Source: Trema orientale (lineage: Eukaryota > Streptophyta > Magnoliopsida > Rosales > Cannabaceae). From it: a DNA stretch of 64,000 bases. Location of the stretch: NCBI GenBank assembly GCA_002914845.1, contig JXTC01000331.1:286931-350930 (forward strand), given 5' to 3'. Below, in pieces: positions 35,378-46,682 of this stretch (position 1 is its first letter; each line of letters begins with the position of its first letter). The notes below the pieces were generated by a model, which did no database searches, had not been told where the DNA came from, and was given only the letters and a program-made list of their open reading frames with translations. The translations under genes were made by a program, and so were the position numbers.

Positions 35378-35973
35378 AAGGCTCTGTATGGTAAAGAGGA
35401 AAGAAAAATTAGGAAGAAAAGAAAATGTGTAAGATAGAAAAGAGAGTATTTTTCCTCCATAATTGTTTGGTATGCAGAGAGGAAAGAAAACTGATTTTTT
35501 TAAAATGACCATTTTACCCTTTATATTATTATTTTAAAAGTTAATATGTGAGAGTACATTAGTAAACTAAGTATTTTCATTAAACAAATTCCTTTTCCTT
35601 CCCCTTTTCCCCCCATTTTAGAAGAGAAAATTTTTGTGGGTCCCACCTTTTATTTTTCCATCCCTTTTTCTCTTCTTTTTTCTTTTCCTTTCTCTTTTTC
35701 TTCCTACCAAATAACTATTTTTATTTTTATTTTTAAAAAGTGGGGCTTAACTAATGACCACCACTTACTACAAATTCAAGAAAAATGACACACATACACA
35801 CTACCAAGATTTGAACCTCTGACCCCCCAAATACACACACAACCCTCAAATCTTGGACCAACTGAGCTAGCCCCAGTTGGCTCCTACCAAACAACTATAT
35901 TTTCTCTTTTCTCTCCACTTTTCCTTCCTACACCTTCTTTCCTCTCCTTTTTTCCTTTTACCAAACATAGCCT
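35378..35973. mobile_element. TIR transposon, second copy of the 20725 family, interrupted by a SINE
   Basis: The left end AAGGCTCTGTATGGTAAAG pairs with the right end CTTTTACCAAACATAGCC. The inside matches 20760-21045 and 22530-22593. The SINE at 35718-35880 splits it, and without the SINE the copy is about 415 bp. Confidence 0.7.
35718..35880 (-). mobile_element. tRNA-derived SINE, copy A
   Basis: Read on the minus strand, the head has an RNA polymerase III A box TAGCTCAGTTGG and a B box GGTTCAAATC, followed by a unique body and a TTTTTAAAAATAAAAATA-like tail. The 17-bp flanks TTCCTACCAAATAACTA and CTCCTACCAAACAACTA are the target duplication with two mismatches. It is inserted into the TIR element at 35378-35973. 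Confidence 0.88.
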
Positions 35974-36260
35974 AAGTTTAATTATGCACTTTATTAGTCA
36001 TAAAAATTTGTTGTGAGATTGATTACGAAACTTTGTTATTGGTAGTTATATGATTTTCTAATGAAAGAAATATTATTGGTTGTAGACCTTTGTTATGAGA
36101 TGAATAACTAGTCGTATTTTATGTGTTTATAATTTAGTTCGGATCATGAACTAGAGAAATTTACTTGATTTTAAGTCTCAGAATTCTAAATCACCACTCA
36201 GAATCAGCCTACAGTTTGAGGTTTCTAAAAGCTGCCTAATCCGCCAATTGTTCACCCTAG

Positions 36261-36291
<31 letters not shown>

Positions 36292-39200
36292 AATCCTTTG
36301 CATTAACTATAAGGTCCACAAACCCAGCTAAGAACATTTCCATTATTTTTTTTTTCTTTTCCCAACTATATTATTTAGGTCTGAATATTCTTGTTTTATT
36401 TTTAATTTTGGGTCAATTTTATTCTAAGACGTTACCCTTTTCCCCCATTCAAAGCTTTGTCTTTTTTGCATTTTGACCAAACAGAGTTAGGAAGAATCTA
36501 CTCAGCAAAAAACCAGAAACCCACCAAGGGAAAAAAAAAAAAAAAAAAGAAGAGAAAACTACGTATATTAATGACCGTTTGATCATTTGTGCGGATGATC
36601 TTAACGTGATTCAAACGTCTTCTTTCATATCGTGCTTATTCCGCGTTTGGATGGGAATGGTCTGTGACTGGTTTTTTAGTGGTGAATTAAGAAAATGCCT
36701 TAAATTAAATTCACCGAAACATGACAGGAAGTAGTTGTCTAAGTTCATGGGTGGTCCCAAACAAACGTATCAATATTAGCCTTATAATTCTTATTGATTT
36801 ATTTATTTCTTTATTATTCCTATATTTCTATCTACGTCACATAACCCTTTTAAGGCCAAAACCGCTGCGACATACTTTAATATTGCCCCGACTACCGGGC
36901 AACCTGAGATAAATTCACACTCGCTTCCCAAGCGCGTAAATTAGTATGTGGCTACCAGCTATACAGGATTGTATGCGCGTGTAAGATACGCAAATATTTA
37001 GTTTATAGACAAGGAGCACATGCATAGTTGCAGAATAGTATAATACAAAGGGTGGTGGTGTAATAGTAGTTGTAAATGTGTATAACACAGGTCACCGTCT
37101 CCTCCACCTTCCACCAAGGCCCCCAACTTCTCTCCTTGCAGTTGCACACTTTTTTTTGTTATATATATATATACATGGGCATTAATTGAGTAGGTTTTTT
37201 TTTTTCTTATACGTAAAGATCATTTTGACTAATAAAAATTTATTATGCACATTTTTTATAATAAAAAATAAAAGAGAAAAATAGCATTAATAATGCACGT
37301 TTTTTCATACATTTCATTATAACCGTTGGATCTATTCAACAGCTAAAAAAAAAATACCTACACATAGGTAAAAAAAAATTACCTATTGGATTGGCAACCT
37401 ATATATATATATTGAATTTGAATGTTAAGTTTTGGTTGTAACTTTACTTGTAACCAATTGACAATTTATTTTATATGGGGAAAAAAAATCTAATGTGTTT
37501 TAGAGAAACACCAATTTCGACTATTTATAAGAATGCAACATGTACAAAAATCAATGAAAATTTATAAGAATAAGTAATTTAAACTTAATTTGAAAAACTG
37601 AATGAATACATTTTGTATTCTCAAAAACACAAGGTTGAAGCTGTTATGTTATTAAAATATATGAGAGATTTTTGTACTTATTTCCATTATATATGATACA
37701 CACAATGTCAAGTTGTAAAATCCATAAGGGTTAAATTCAAAAAAGTAGGCAAAATTATACCACTAGATTTTAAATTTCCAAAAATTTGTACTATCTACGC
37801 ATGAAATGACAAATTAACCCCTTATAATGAAATTGAATTGAGCTTTGCTTATTCTTGTCTCCAAACACATAAATTGTATTAAAATTGGCTAAAACAACAA
37901 ACTTGAAATAAATTAAAAGCTCTAGGTTAATATAATCCTATTTTAATTTTCTTTCAATTTTTTTACGTAATGATTTAATTTTATTGTTTTGGTCACAATG
38001 ATATGGGGGGCGGGCAATTTTGTTTTTCAATACCCTAATTATGGTTCAAAAAAGTGCATACCTTAGTATTATTTATTTATTTATTTATTTTTTTGCATTT
38101 AAGCCAATCCACAATGATCAATTAATCATATGCTAATTGATTGTTGTTTTTAAACACTTTTAGCGTTCATTATGCATAATTGTTTCTGCTCATGAACGTT
38201 TTGCTTTGCCATGGGTTCAGTCTCTAACAAGGCGAAAAACTTGGGAAACTTCCTAACATTGCTGGTTTTAAGGAACAAAATGTATTGTGCCAAGTATATG
38301 CTTTCTTTAATTAAAAATTATTAGCTTTAGGAGAATAATCCAAACTGTCAATTATTTATTTATTTATTTACGTTAAAAAGTTATATAATGTATGACTGAT
38401 ATTTCGCTGCGAAACAAATATAAAAGTTGCTGCAATGTTGTTTTTTTTCCCCCTCTTTGAAGAGAGTGCCTGATAAGTGTTTTATTTATTGCATTTGAAC
38501 TCTACCTCAATTTTATTCTCTAGAGAAATTGTTGACTAATCTCTCTCAACAAATTTTATAATCAGTAGAATCCTTATATGTGGCTTATATGTTAAATAGA
38601 AGTATGTTACTTAAGCAGCAAAATTATAATGTGTGGAGTCTGAAAGTTACATGACGCATTTTGTACCATGATTATGCCAAGAAAGATACAAAGAATGCTA
38701 AAAATGACAATAATGCGTATTAAAGGACATAATGTTCTCAAGCATTTAAGAGCCGAAAAAATGAAAGAAATTAATGACCAGTACCAGTGCAGTAGTGCAG
38801 GATAGAGATGAGAATGTTCATTATATTTACCATGGCAATCATAAATAGTTGAATTCAAGATTACGAATCCACATGATCTTCTCTTTTTTTTTTTGTTTTT
38901 TTTTTTTCTCAATATGGTTCTTACACCTACCACCACCACCCCATTTATGCATAACAATTATTCAGCCAAAAAGCTGTTCAGGTATTCCCAAGAGTTGAGG
39001 TTTTCTTTTTATTATTATATATGTTTTTAATTTCGGTAGTAGTACCAACTACCAAGAGAAACATTGTTTTTTAGGACAGAATCTCTTTGTTTATTTATTC
39101 GTTTTAAGTAGATAAATATAACTTTTAAGTCAGTTTAGATGACAAGAACATGGAGACGCAGCAAAGATTCCTCTGCACAAGTAGAAGTCCAATAATTTTG

Positions 39201-40014
39201 GATACATTCAATTACTTGTACACGTTGTGATATATATTTTAGTAGTCCTACATCACAGCAAGGACATTGGGAGACAAAACTAGTATAAAGTCGACAACTC
39301 AACTTGGATCAAAGCATATTCGCAGGATAGCATCATTTTCTCAGAGTGTGTAGTGTATTGAAAGTTGAAACTACTAAGCTTTGTAACTTTGTCTCTTTCT
39401 TCTTTCCCATCCTTTTATGATACACTTCATTGGTCGAGTTCATCTATATACGCATTAAATCATATTTTCCGCATAAGCGAAAACTTGCACATTATAAACA
39501 ACCCTCTACTAGGGAAAAGAGAAAAGAAAACCTATAGAAGTACACCATATCTAAATTAAAGCAGTCTAACAAATGGATAAACATTAGCTCCAATGAAATC
39601 AGCAAACTTTTCTATTTACAGTCAATAATCAAGCCCAAGTCAATTCAATTCCTTCAAAAAAGCAAGATGTCAATCATATACAAGTAATAATTGAGGAAGT
39701 AAGAAAAGGGTCGACGAGTGTGGGGCCAACTAGATACCAAAGACAGAGAACTAGAGGAACAAAGAAGACATTTCTTTAACAAATAAAGAAGTGACATTTC
39801 AATCATGTCAAAACTCTTGTCAGGTTTCCTCTTATGTCTGTCTGTCTGTCCTTTCCTCAATGTTTTTATATACAATCATTATAAAATAAAGTGACTGACC
39901 CCTCTCATGGATGAAGTTGTTTTAATAATGAAACTTCATCCAGTATGCGCCATGCTCCTTCGAGACCCTCGCCAGGCTCGTGTAACAGATGGTTTTTCTA
40001 GAACCAAAAGCTTA
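35974..40014. other. Large intergenic region, one MITE, no supported gene
   Basis: AT-rich DNA with homopolymers at about 36262-36283 and 36531-36548, ATTT/TTTA repeats near 38070 and 38350, and MITE copy 5 at 37177-37399. No coding sequence or RNA gene recognised. The last 30-100 bp should be 3' UTR of the VTT gene. Confidence 0.45.
37177..37399 (-). mobile_element. MITE, TA-microsatellite family, copy 5
   Basis: Starts GGGCATTAATTGAGTAGGT and ends CTATTGGATTGGCAACC, flanked by ATATATATATATACAT and TATATATATATTG. Same orientation as copy 3. It shows that the family is not confined to the phytocyanin cluster. Confidence 0.8.
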
Positions 40015-42480
40015 CTACTGCAATAGTACTTCGTCTTCTTTCTGTAGATCCTTGAGCTTCCTTTTTGCATACATGGTGAAGAAAGCTGTGGTAGCTGCAG
40101 CGGCACAAAAGCCCAAAACAGTAAAGATTATCTGGGGGGCTGAAAGGCCGTGGTGTTCATTCGAAGCATCCGCTAAAGTTCGTATTAGGATCCCACTGTA
40201 AAATAGCAGTAGTGAAAATTTTCTAATTAAGAACATATAAAACGCAATCTATGGTTCAAAAATTTTCATACAAACAAGGAGAAGAAGGGGAAAATGGTTG
40301 GTTGGATTTATTCACCCATTCTAATCTAAGAAAATGAAACCAAGAAACAAACTCATAAAAACCCCTATATCAGTCTTTGTAGTGCTCTAACGTTGCTCAC
40401 AATTCAACATCCTGGCATTACAAAAAAATGACCAAACCCTATAAATTTGAGATAATACTGGTTCAAGATTTTAATACGAGATGAAGTATATGGTTGGATT
40501 TCTCTGTTAAGAAAACATAGGCGACTTGACTTCTCTGTAACCAAAACCATGTGCACAAAACAATCCTAGAAATCATAAGCACACATGTCAACTGGCAATC
40601 AATGCAGGAAGAATTGAGGAATGGGGGAAACAAAAACAAGTAAAGAGATAAAGTGCAAGTATCCGACCTTATTGCGTTGCTTAAGCATTGGAAATTGAAC
40701 CTCTAATTTTAACAGGTCCAACGGTAATAAAACATAGTCGAGACGGAGATGACAGCATAGAAAAAAGAACATCAAAATATTCTTTAAACTATAAAAAAGA
40801 ATGACTTAACCAAAGATACCTCAATTCATACAAGAAGAGATCATAATATCAATGATTACAAGTCAATTCAAGCATGTGAAACTCAAATGGTCAGTGGTGG
40901 CATTTCAAAATGCAATATCCCATCGGCACGTAAAATATGTGTAACATGAAGTATCTCTGCACGAAATGAGTCTGACAGAGATACACGTTTACCATATAGA
41001 TGTCATGATTCATGAATGATCGAATAGAATAAGATACGCAAAAAATTATTGGCACACGCAAAACCACATATAGGGACCTGTCTACGCAATCACACACAGA
41101 GAGGGAGCAAGAGACTTAAAGGGGAAGTTATCATACGTGTAGATGGTAACAAATATTTCAGGCACCATTCCAACCAACGACCCCAGGAGATATGGACCAT
41201 ATTTAACATTTGTTGCCACAGCACAGTAATTATAGATGATGTACGGAAACGGAGAAACCCTGATCAATGCCACAGCTCGAAACTGATGAAACCAATTTCC
41301 TTCACCAGCTGACCTTAGAATTGAAGCTTTCTTTGGATATTTTTCCAGCCAACCCTGCAAAATTCATTAACAAATCACATAAAGAGGATGCCAGAGAGCG
41401 TGCACCGGGTAGGTAAACAAGGGAGAATCAACACAACGAACGCACCTGAATCTTATGATGGAAGAGAGAACCGATAACATACGGAAGAGATATGCCTATA
41501 GCTGACGCCGATATAATAAGCAGAAATCCAAATCCATAACCAAAAGTCATTCCAGCCGCCCACATTGATGGTGAAGATGGTAGAAGCAGGCTGGGGAATA
41601 TGGCCACAGAAGCAAAAACCAGAACAGCAAGCACCGGAGTACTGAATGTTGTGGTCTCCCAATTTATAAGAGGAATGATTTCCTACCGGAAAAAAAACGT
41701 TAATGTCATTAGCAATGGAACCACAAACTTAGCAGATATTTAACTCACAAGAAAAAATACGAGTATTTTGGTTGGTCTTGGAAATCAATGACTCCCAAAC
41801 CCAACAAAGCATAGCATATAAGCCGGTTACAAGGTAACGGTAGACTTAAACTCCTAATTCCGTATAATAAAGCACAAATTCAAATGGGTAGGCAGGAAAT
41901 AGTCAGAGTCAGCTAAATCCATTCAAAAACTTAACCTTTCAACAATCTAATGGAGAAATTACTAAATAATACAGCCCACTTCAATCTTTCTATGATGATC
42001 ACACAATTCACTAGGCCATAAACACTGCCAAAGTAACAAAAGGACAATCAAACCAAGTTGGTCATAGAAACTACATATACTACAGAAATTAACACTCTTG
42101 TCACAAGCAAGAAAAGAAAAAGTCAATCAAAAGAGGGGAAACAAAAAAGGGGTCTTTCAAAATTTCAATACAAAGAATGCAAATACAAGAATCCTAACCT
42201 TATCCATGAAAAAGGGACCGACCCACTTGATGCAAACCGCGGTCAGCACACCCAAGCATGCAACCAACGAAACCAACCTAACCCAATACCACAAACGAGA
42301 GCCTCTTCTTCCCGGAGGAGAATCCTCCGCCGCACCACCACCCAACTCCTCCTCCGGTCCACATTCTTCCGGGCCTCTTTTCAATCTCGTGTATCCCCCA
42401 TTCTCATCATCATCGCCCCCAAATCTGATCACCAGCTCCGGCACCACCTCGTCTCTACCATCTTCCTCAAAATAAGTCAT
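40015..42480 (-). CDS. TVP38/TMEM64-family (SNARE-associated Golgi, VTT domain) membrane protein
   Basis: Four exons (42199-42480, 41446-41682, 41137-41354, 40015-40195) encode 305 residues. The acidic N-terminus (MTYFEEDGRDE...) is followed by a first membrane helix (LWYWVRLVSLVACLGVLTAV). The VTT core has FPSLLLPSSPSMWAAGMTFGYGFG and then KYPKKASILRSAGEGNWF, FRAVALIRVSPFPYIIYNY and GMVPEIFVTIYTG, with a last helix near the C-terminus (IIFTVLGFCAAAATTAFF) and a basic tail. It closely resembles At1g12450, At4g22850 and At4g12000 as I remember them. DedA/VTT proteins act in endomembranes, and animal TMEM41B/VMP1 relatives scramble lipids; the exact role of this one is unknown. The ATG at 42480 is the first in-frame ATG. 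The open frame upstream only reads through poly-Gly from homopolymer G runs. Confidence 0.92.
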
Positions 42481-42483
42481 CGA

Positions 42484-42485
<2 letters not shown>

Positions 42486-42514
<29 letters not shown>

Positions 42515-42558
42515 ACCCCCCAAAAAAAAGTGCTGACCCCCCCCCCCCCCCCCCCCCC
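42486..42558 (-). repeat. Homopolymer G runs (29 and 22 nt on the coding strand) just before the VTT gene ATG
   Basis: The plus strand shows uninterrupted C at 42486-42514 and 42537-42558, with a C6 and an A8 run between them. On the minus (mRNA-sense) strand these are G runs ending 5 nt before the ATG. They could form G-quadruplexes in the leader, or they may be inflated by sequencing error. Confidence 0.85.
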
Positions 42559-42895
42559 AACCAACAAAAGAAAAATCAAAAGCACAGAGACGCCCCGTCG
42601 TTCCCTCCTTTCTCTCTCTAATGTGGGTCTCGTGCGATTCAGCGAATCAGAAACCCTAGAGAAATATCCCCCGAATTGTACGCAAATTAGGGTTTGAGAA
42701 CCGGAGAGAATCAAAGGGGAAACCTTTTACCTAAGGGGAGGTTTTCGATGAATTTTTGGGGGAAACTGAGAAGGAAATTAAAGGGGTTCAAGAGAAAAAC
42801 ATTGTTATAAATATGGAAACAATCGTAATTGTAAATTAATTATAGAAAAAATCTGAGAGAGAAGAGGAGAATAGAACTTTACTTGACGAAACTGC

Positions 42896-43579
42896 CACGT
42901 GAAACGGCGTCGTTACTTCTCTAAACGCGTGGCGTGAGGAGTATTATAGTCTCAGACTCAGTGCCAGGTTTCCATATGTAACGGTTATATGTGGGAAGGG
43001 AAGACGATGACGTGGCGACTTCGGGGTCTGGGTTTTTTCAGTTTTTTGGCGACTTTTGCTTTTTGCTTATTTCCATTGGTTTGTCGTGGCTTCACCGTCA
43101 CGGTCGGCACGTGGGTCCCACTTCTTTTCTTTTCTTTTCTTTTATTGTGGGCCCCAGCTGGGTTTGGGGGCCGACCACCCTAGTCAGTGAGCAGCTGAGT
43201 CTGACTCGCTCGCTCACACGGAACAACTTTTTTGAGGAAAAATTGAATTAAATAATTAGAGAATTAATAGTTCTATACTACAAACAGTTATCCTTAATAA
43301 AACAATTAGAGCGATTAAAGAACAAAAAGGTTAAAAATGGACATTTACTGTTAAAAAGTGCTACAAAATTACTTAAATACAAGTAAAAACTCATACAAAG
43401 GAGTGTTAATCAACTGTTAAGTTACATATATGTCCTTCAAATTGTTGGTCATGAAATGTCAAATAATTTGAACATATTCGGTACCGACACATTAGCGATA
43501 CTAGCCAAGGGAGGGCTGATTTGAAGCTGACACGTGGAACTAAGGATAGTGATTTTGCAGATTCTTGACGTGACACGTG
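42896..43579. promoter_or_regulatory. Cluster of four CACGTG G-boxes upstream of the VTT gene
   Basis: CACGTG palindromes lie at 42896-42901, 43108-43113, 43531-43536 and 43574-43579. Two read ACACGTGG, the ABRE core bound by bZIP factors, and a TGACGTGG lies at 43008. They start about 415 bp upstream of the VTT gene ATG. Light or ABA control is an inference. Confidence 0.5.
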
Positions 43580-44385
43580 GAGTGGAGCTGGAAACAGCTA
43601 TGGTGACATTTGAGGTATACAAACACAATGTTTGGTCAGCGTGTACAGCTTGAAGCAGGGGATTTTAGAGTTGGATCCTTGTATTTAGAACAACTAAGGT
43701 CTTTATTCTATATATAAAAAATAAAAAAAATAAAAAAAAGAACAACTAAGGTCTTTGATAAGAGTTAATAATAATTGTATCCAATAATAGAAATTACTAA
43801 ATCACTAACTAATCCTTTCAAACTATCCTTTTTTTTTTCAAAAGAAAAGACAACATGGTATTTTTTTGTTTTTAGATGAAACTTACAAGTATTAGCCAAA
43901 AAAATATTTGATTCCGAGCAAATTATTGAATATGCACAAAGGGTGTATAGCTATTGTCCTAGTCAGATTACAACGACAACAAAATGACATGGGCAAAGAA
44001 AAGCCTGTTCTTCGTTAAATATTTGTAGTTCTCTTTGTCAAAGCCAAAAATAAATAATAAAATAAAAAACCCCTAATAAATAATAAAATAAAAACCCCCT
44101 AGGAGCAAATACAATTCTCAAGAATATTCTTTCTCCACTAAAATTAGAAAACTTTTGGTTATGTTTTACTTATGCGGACTTTCCTATTCACAGCTTTATT
44201 AAATAGATGCATGAATCAGCCAGGAGATCAAAATAATTAAAAAGTTAATATATTGTATTGTATTTATAGAAAATATACAGAATTCGTAAAATAAACTAAC
44301 ATAAGGAAAAAGTTGGTGTGCATTCTCGGAACAGGAACGCAGAGGAATCAGGATGAGACGAAGAAGAGAAGCATAACGGCAAGGA

Positions 44386-44497
44386 AAACGACAACATGTC
44401 CAATTAACATTATGAGTCCAAAAAACGACAACATGTCCAATAAACACTATGAGCCCAAAAAACGACAACATGTCCAATAAACGCTGTGAGCCCAAAC
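44386..44497 (+). repeat. Three tandem ~37-bp repeats containing ACGACAACATGTCCAAT
   Basis: Three units of the type ACGACAACATGTCCAATAAA + CTATGAGCCCAAAA lie head to tail. Further isolated AACGACAA words continue to about 44600 and occur again at 50095-50610. Confidence 0.85.
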
Positions 44498-45613
44498 GAC
44501 AAATCATAAAAACGACAACATTACAAAACGACATTAATTCTCGTAAAACGACCATATATATCAAGAAACGACAACATTTTTTAGAACGACAAGGACTTTA
44601 AACCCGACGGTGACAACATACCATACAAATGAAAACGAAACTAGAATAAGAACACAATATCTGACACACGGCAAGGTTAAGAGGACAGCATATGCTCTCA
44701 ACCACAAATGTTCTTAGAAACGACACAAATCATGCAGACAATGTTGTAAACAGTATCCAACAAACCATGAACATAATACACCAACTATAATCCCATTTAA
44801 TCTACAAAAAAACATAAAATGGATATTACCTCCTAGAGTCGGCTGAACACTTTCTTGAGCAGTCATTGGACTCACTCCAATGCCTATAAGCTGCGAAAAT
44901 AGGTGAGAAATCAAGAGAGATATGGTATTCAATCCTCTTTGGTTCTCTGCCTCTCTTCGCTGATAAACCCACACATTAAGCACACACCATTTTGGTCAAC
45001 GACCAATTTGCTTAAGGACAATGCGCTTGTGAGTCAATTGTCACGGGTTTCTAACACTTATATTCATAAAAACCGAAAAAAATTACAAAAATATGAAAGT
45101 CAGGCTTTTTCTCCAATTTTCGTACAGTTTTCATCAAGAAAATATCGCTTTTTAAAAAATAAGTGCGTAACATTTTGGTTAATTTCTTAAGGACAATGGA
45201 CTAGTGGGCCAGTTGTCACATGGTGGCAGTTAACACCTTTGGCTTAATGGGCTAACTAAAATGTCCAAAGAGTTTGAAATCATGAGTCTCAAGCATATTA
45301 AGATATATGTTCTATCCCATTGTAATCCTTTAATTATATCATGTATAACACTATTGAAATGGTTGTCTATGACATGTTATTGAGTGAGTAGCCAATAAAT
45401 TATGTTAGTCCACATAAAAAGTTCCAACAAAAAATTCTTCAGAGGAACTCTTCTAGATCTTGTACATTTCAATGCACCATCGACGATTTTTATCGGTTTA
45501 CAATAGTTTGATGAAGCTATTAATATAACAATTAACACTGTGCTGGAGCTGTGGTCATATAATTAATATACATAAAGGAGAGTCTTTTTTCAGTAGACTC
45601 ATATTATTATTAT

Positions 45614-45815
45614 GGATAATGTTAAGTGTACCAAAATTTTTATCAAATTTTTAATACCAACATATGTAGCATGTGAGTTGGCAATATTCAATTGGTGATT
45701 ATGATTAATTTATTTGTGATAAATTTTAATACACCAATTAAATTATGCCAACTCAAATACCACATGTATTGGTATTAAAAATTTGGTATAAATTTTGATA
45801 CACCTAATATTATCC
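45614..45815. mobile_element. 202-bp MITE ('GGATAAT' family), copy 1
   Basis: The left arm GGATAATGTTAAGTGTACCA pairs with the right arm, whose reverse complement is GGATAATATTAGGTGTATCA; pairing extends over about 45 bp, including TTTTTAATACCA. TTAT flanks both sides, but a longer duplication is not preserved. Copy 2 is at 57060-57261. Confidence 0.8.
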
Positions 45816-46682
45816 TTATTTTTTAATGTTTATATACACTATGCTTTTTAATTTCTAATCATTCACTTAAGTGTCATGTAGTGATTATAATGTCGCTTGC
45901 AAAGTAAAAATGTTAACTAAAGAATCAGAACAAATAAAATTCAAAATTAATAACACTATAAGAATTAGACAAATAGAATACCTTTACATGAATCAAAATT
46001 TCAGAACATGAAAGTTATTTTTAATTTCTAAAAAAATAAAAATTCGTCAAATTCAATATGAACATTTTCCACTATATGTGCTGATATTGGTACTCCATGA
46101 CACAAGCCACTTGATTTTCTTAAACCCCTCCAAAAGAAATTACAAATTTGACGAGTAATATATCAACTTTACACGAGAAAATTGATATAATTCCCCTTTT
46201 CCATAACTCTTCATACTTTTTTCTAACTCGAATAAAAGAAAAAAAAAAAAACCTTGAAAAGATAGAGAAAACAAAACAACAAACACCTATTTTTTGTTTT
46301 TATTTTTTTTTCATGTGTGTGTATATATTAATGGACCCCAAAACCCGATCCGAAAGGCCGGCCCACATTCGAGTTGACCCTCTACCAAATCCAATTGACA
46401 ACGAAAAACGATGTTGTAGTTGGTGGACTTTGCTCCTGCTCTCCTAATACTCAATTTTTTATTTTATTTTTAAAATTCCTAATGTTAGTTTTCGTTTTAA
46501 GTAATTTAATTTAATTTATTTTTATTTTTATTATTTTTTTTGTTTTTAATTGTGCTCCAAATACGTTGGCAGCTACTGACTGAGGCTCCTGATACGAAAT
46601 TTTGACTCTCAAAGTCAAATTTCTACAGAGACTGACCGTCACCATTTTCCGGCTCAATGCATTTGAAATCCACTGAGCAGCC

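Larger units (their letters stand above)
42559..46682. other. Region between the VTT gene and the divergent BASS gene
   Basis: Contains the G-box cluster (42896-43579), a tandem repeat (44386-44497) with more ACGACAA motifs to about 44600, and a MITE (45614-45815). The rest is AT-rich with no supported gene. Confidence 0.45.

Noticed and set aside
35800-35880. A tRNA gene on the minus strand
   Set aside because: It has pol III A and B boxes but no full cloverleaf and carries a SINE body, tail and target duplication; it is a SINE head.
42058-42621. 187-codon plus-strand frame rich in Pro/Ser
   Set aside because: It is antisense to exon 1 of the VTT gene, and its poly-Pro comes from the C homopolymers.
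44714-44983. 89-codon minus-strand frame
   Set aside because: Follows the ACGACAA repeat block; no domain and no splice partners.
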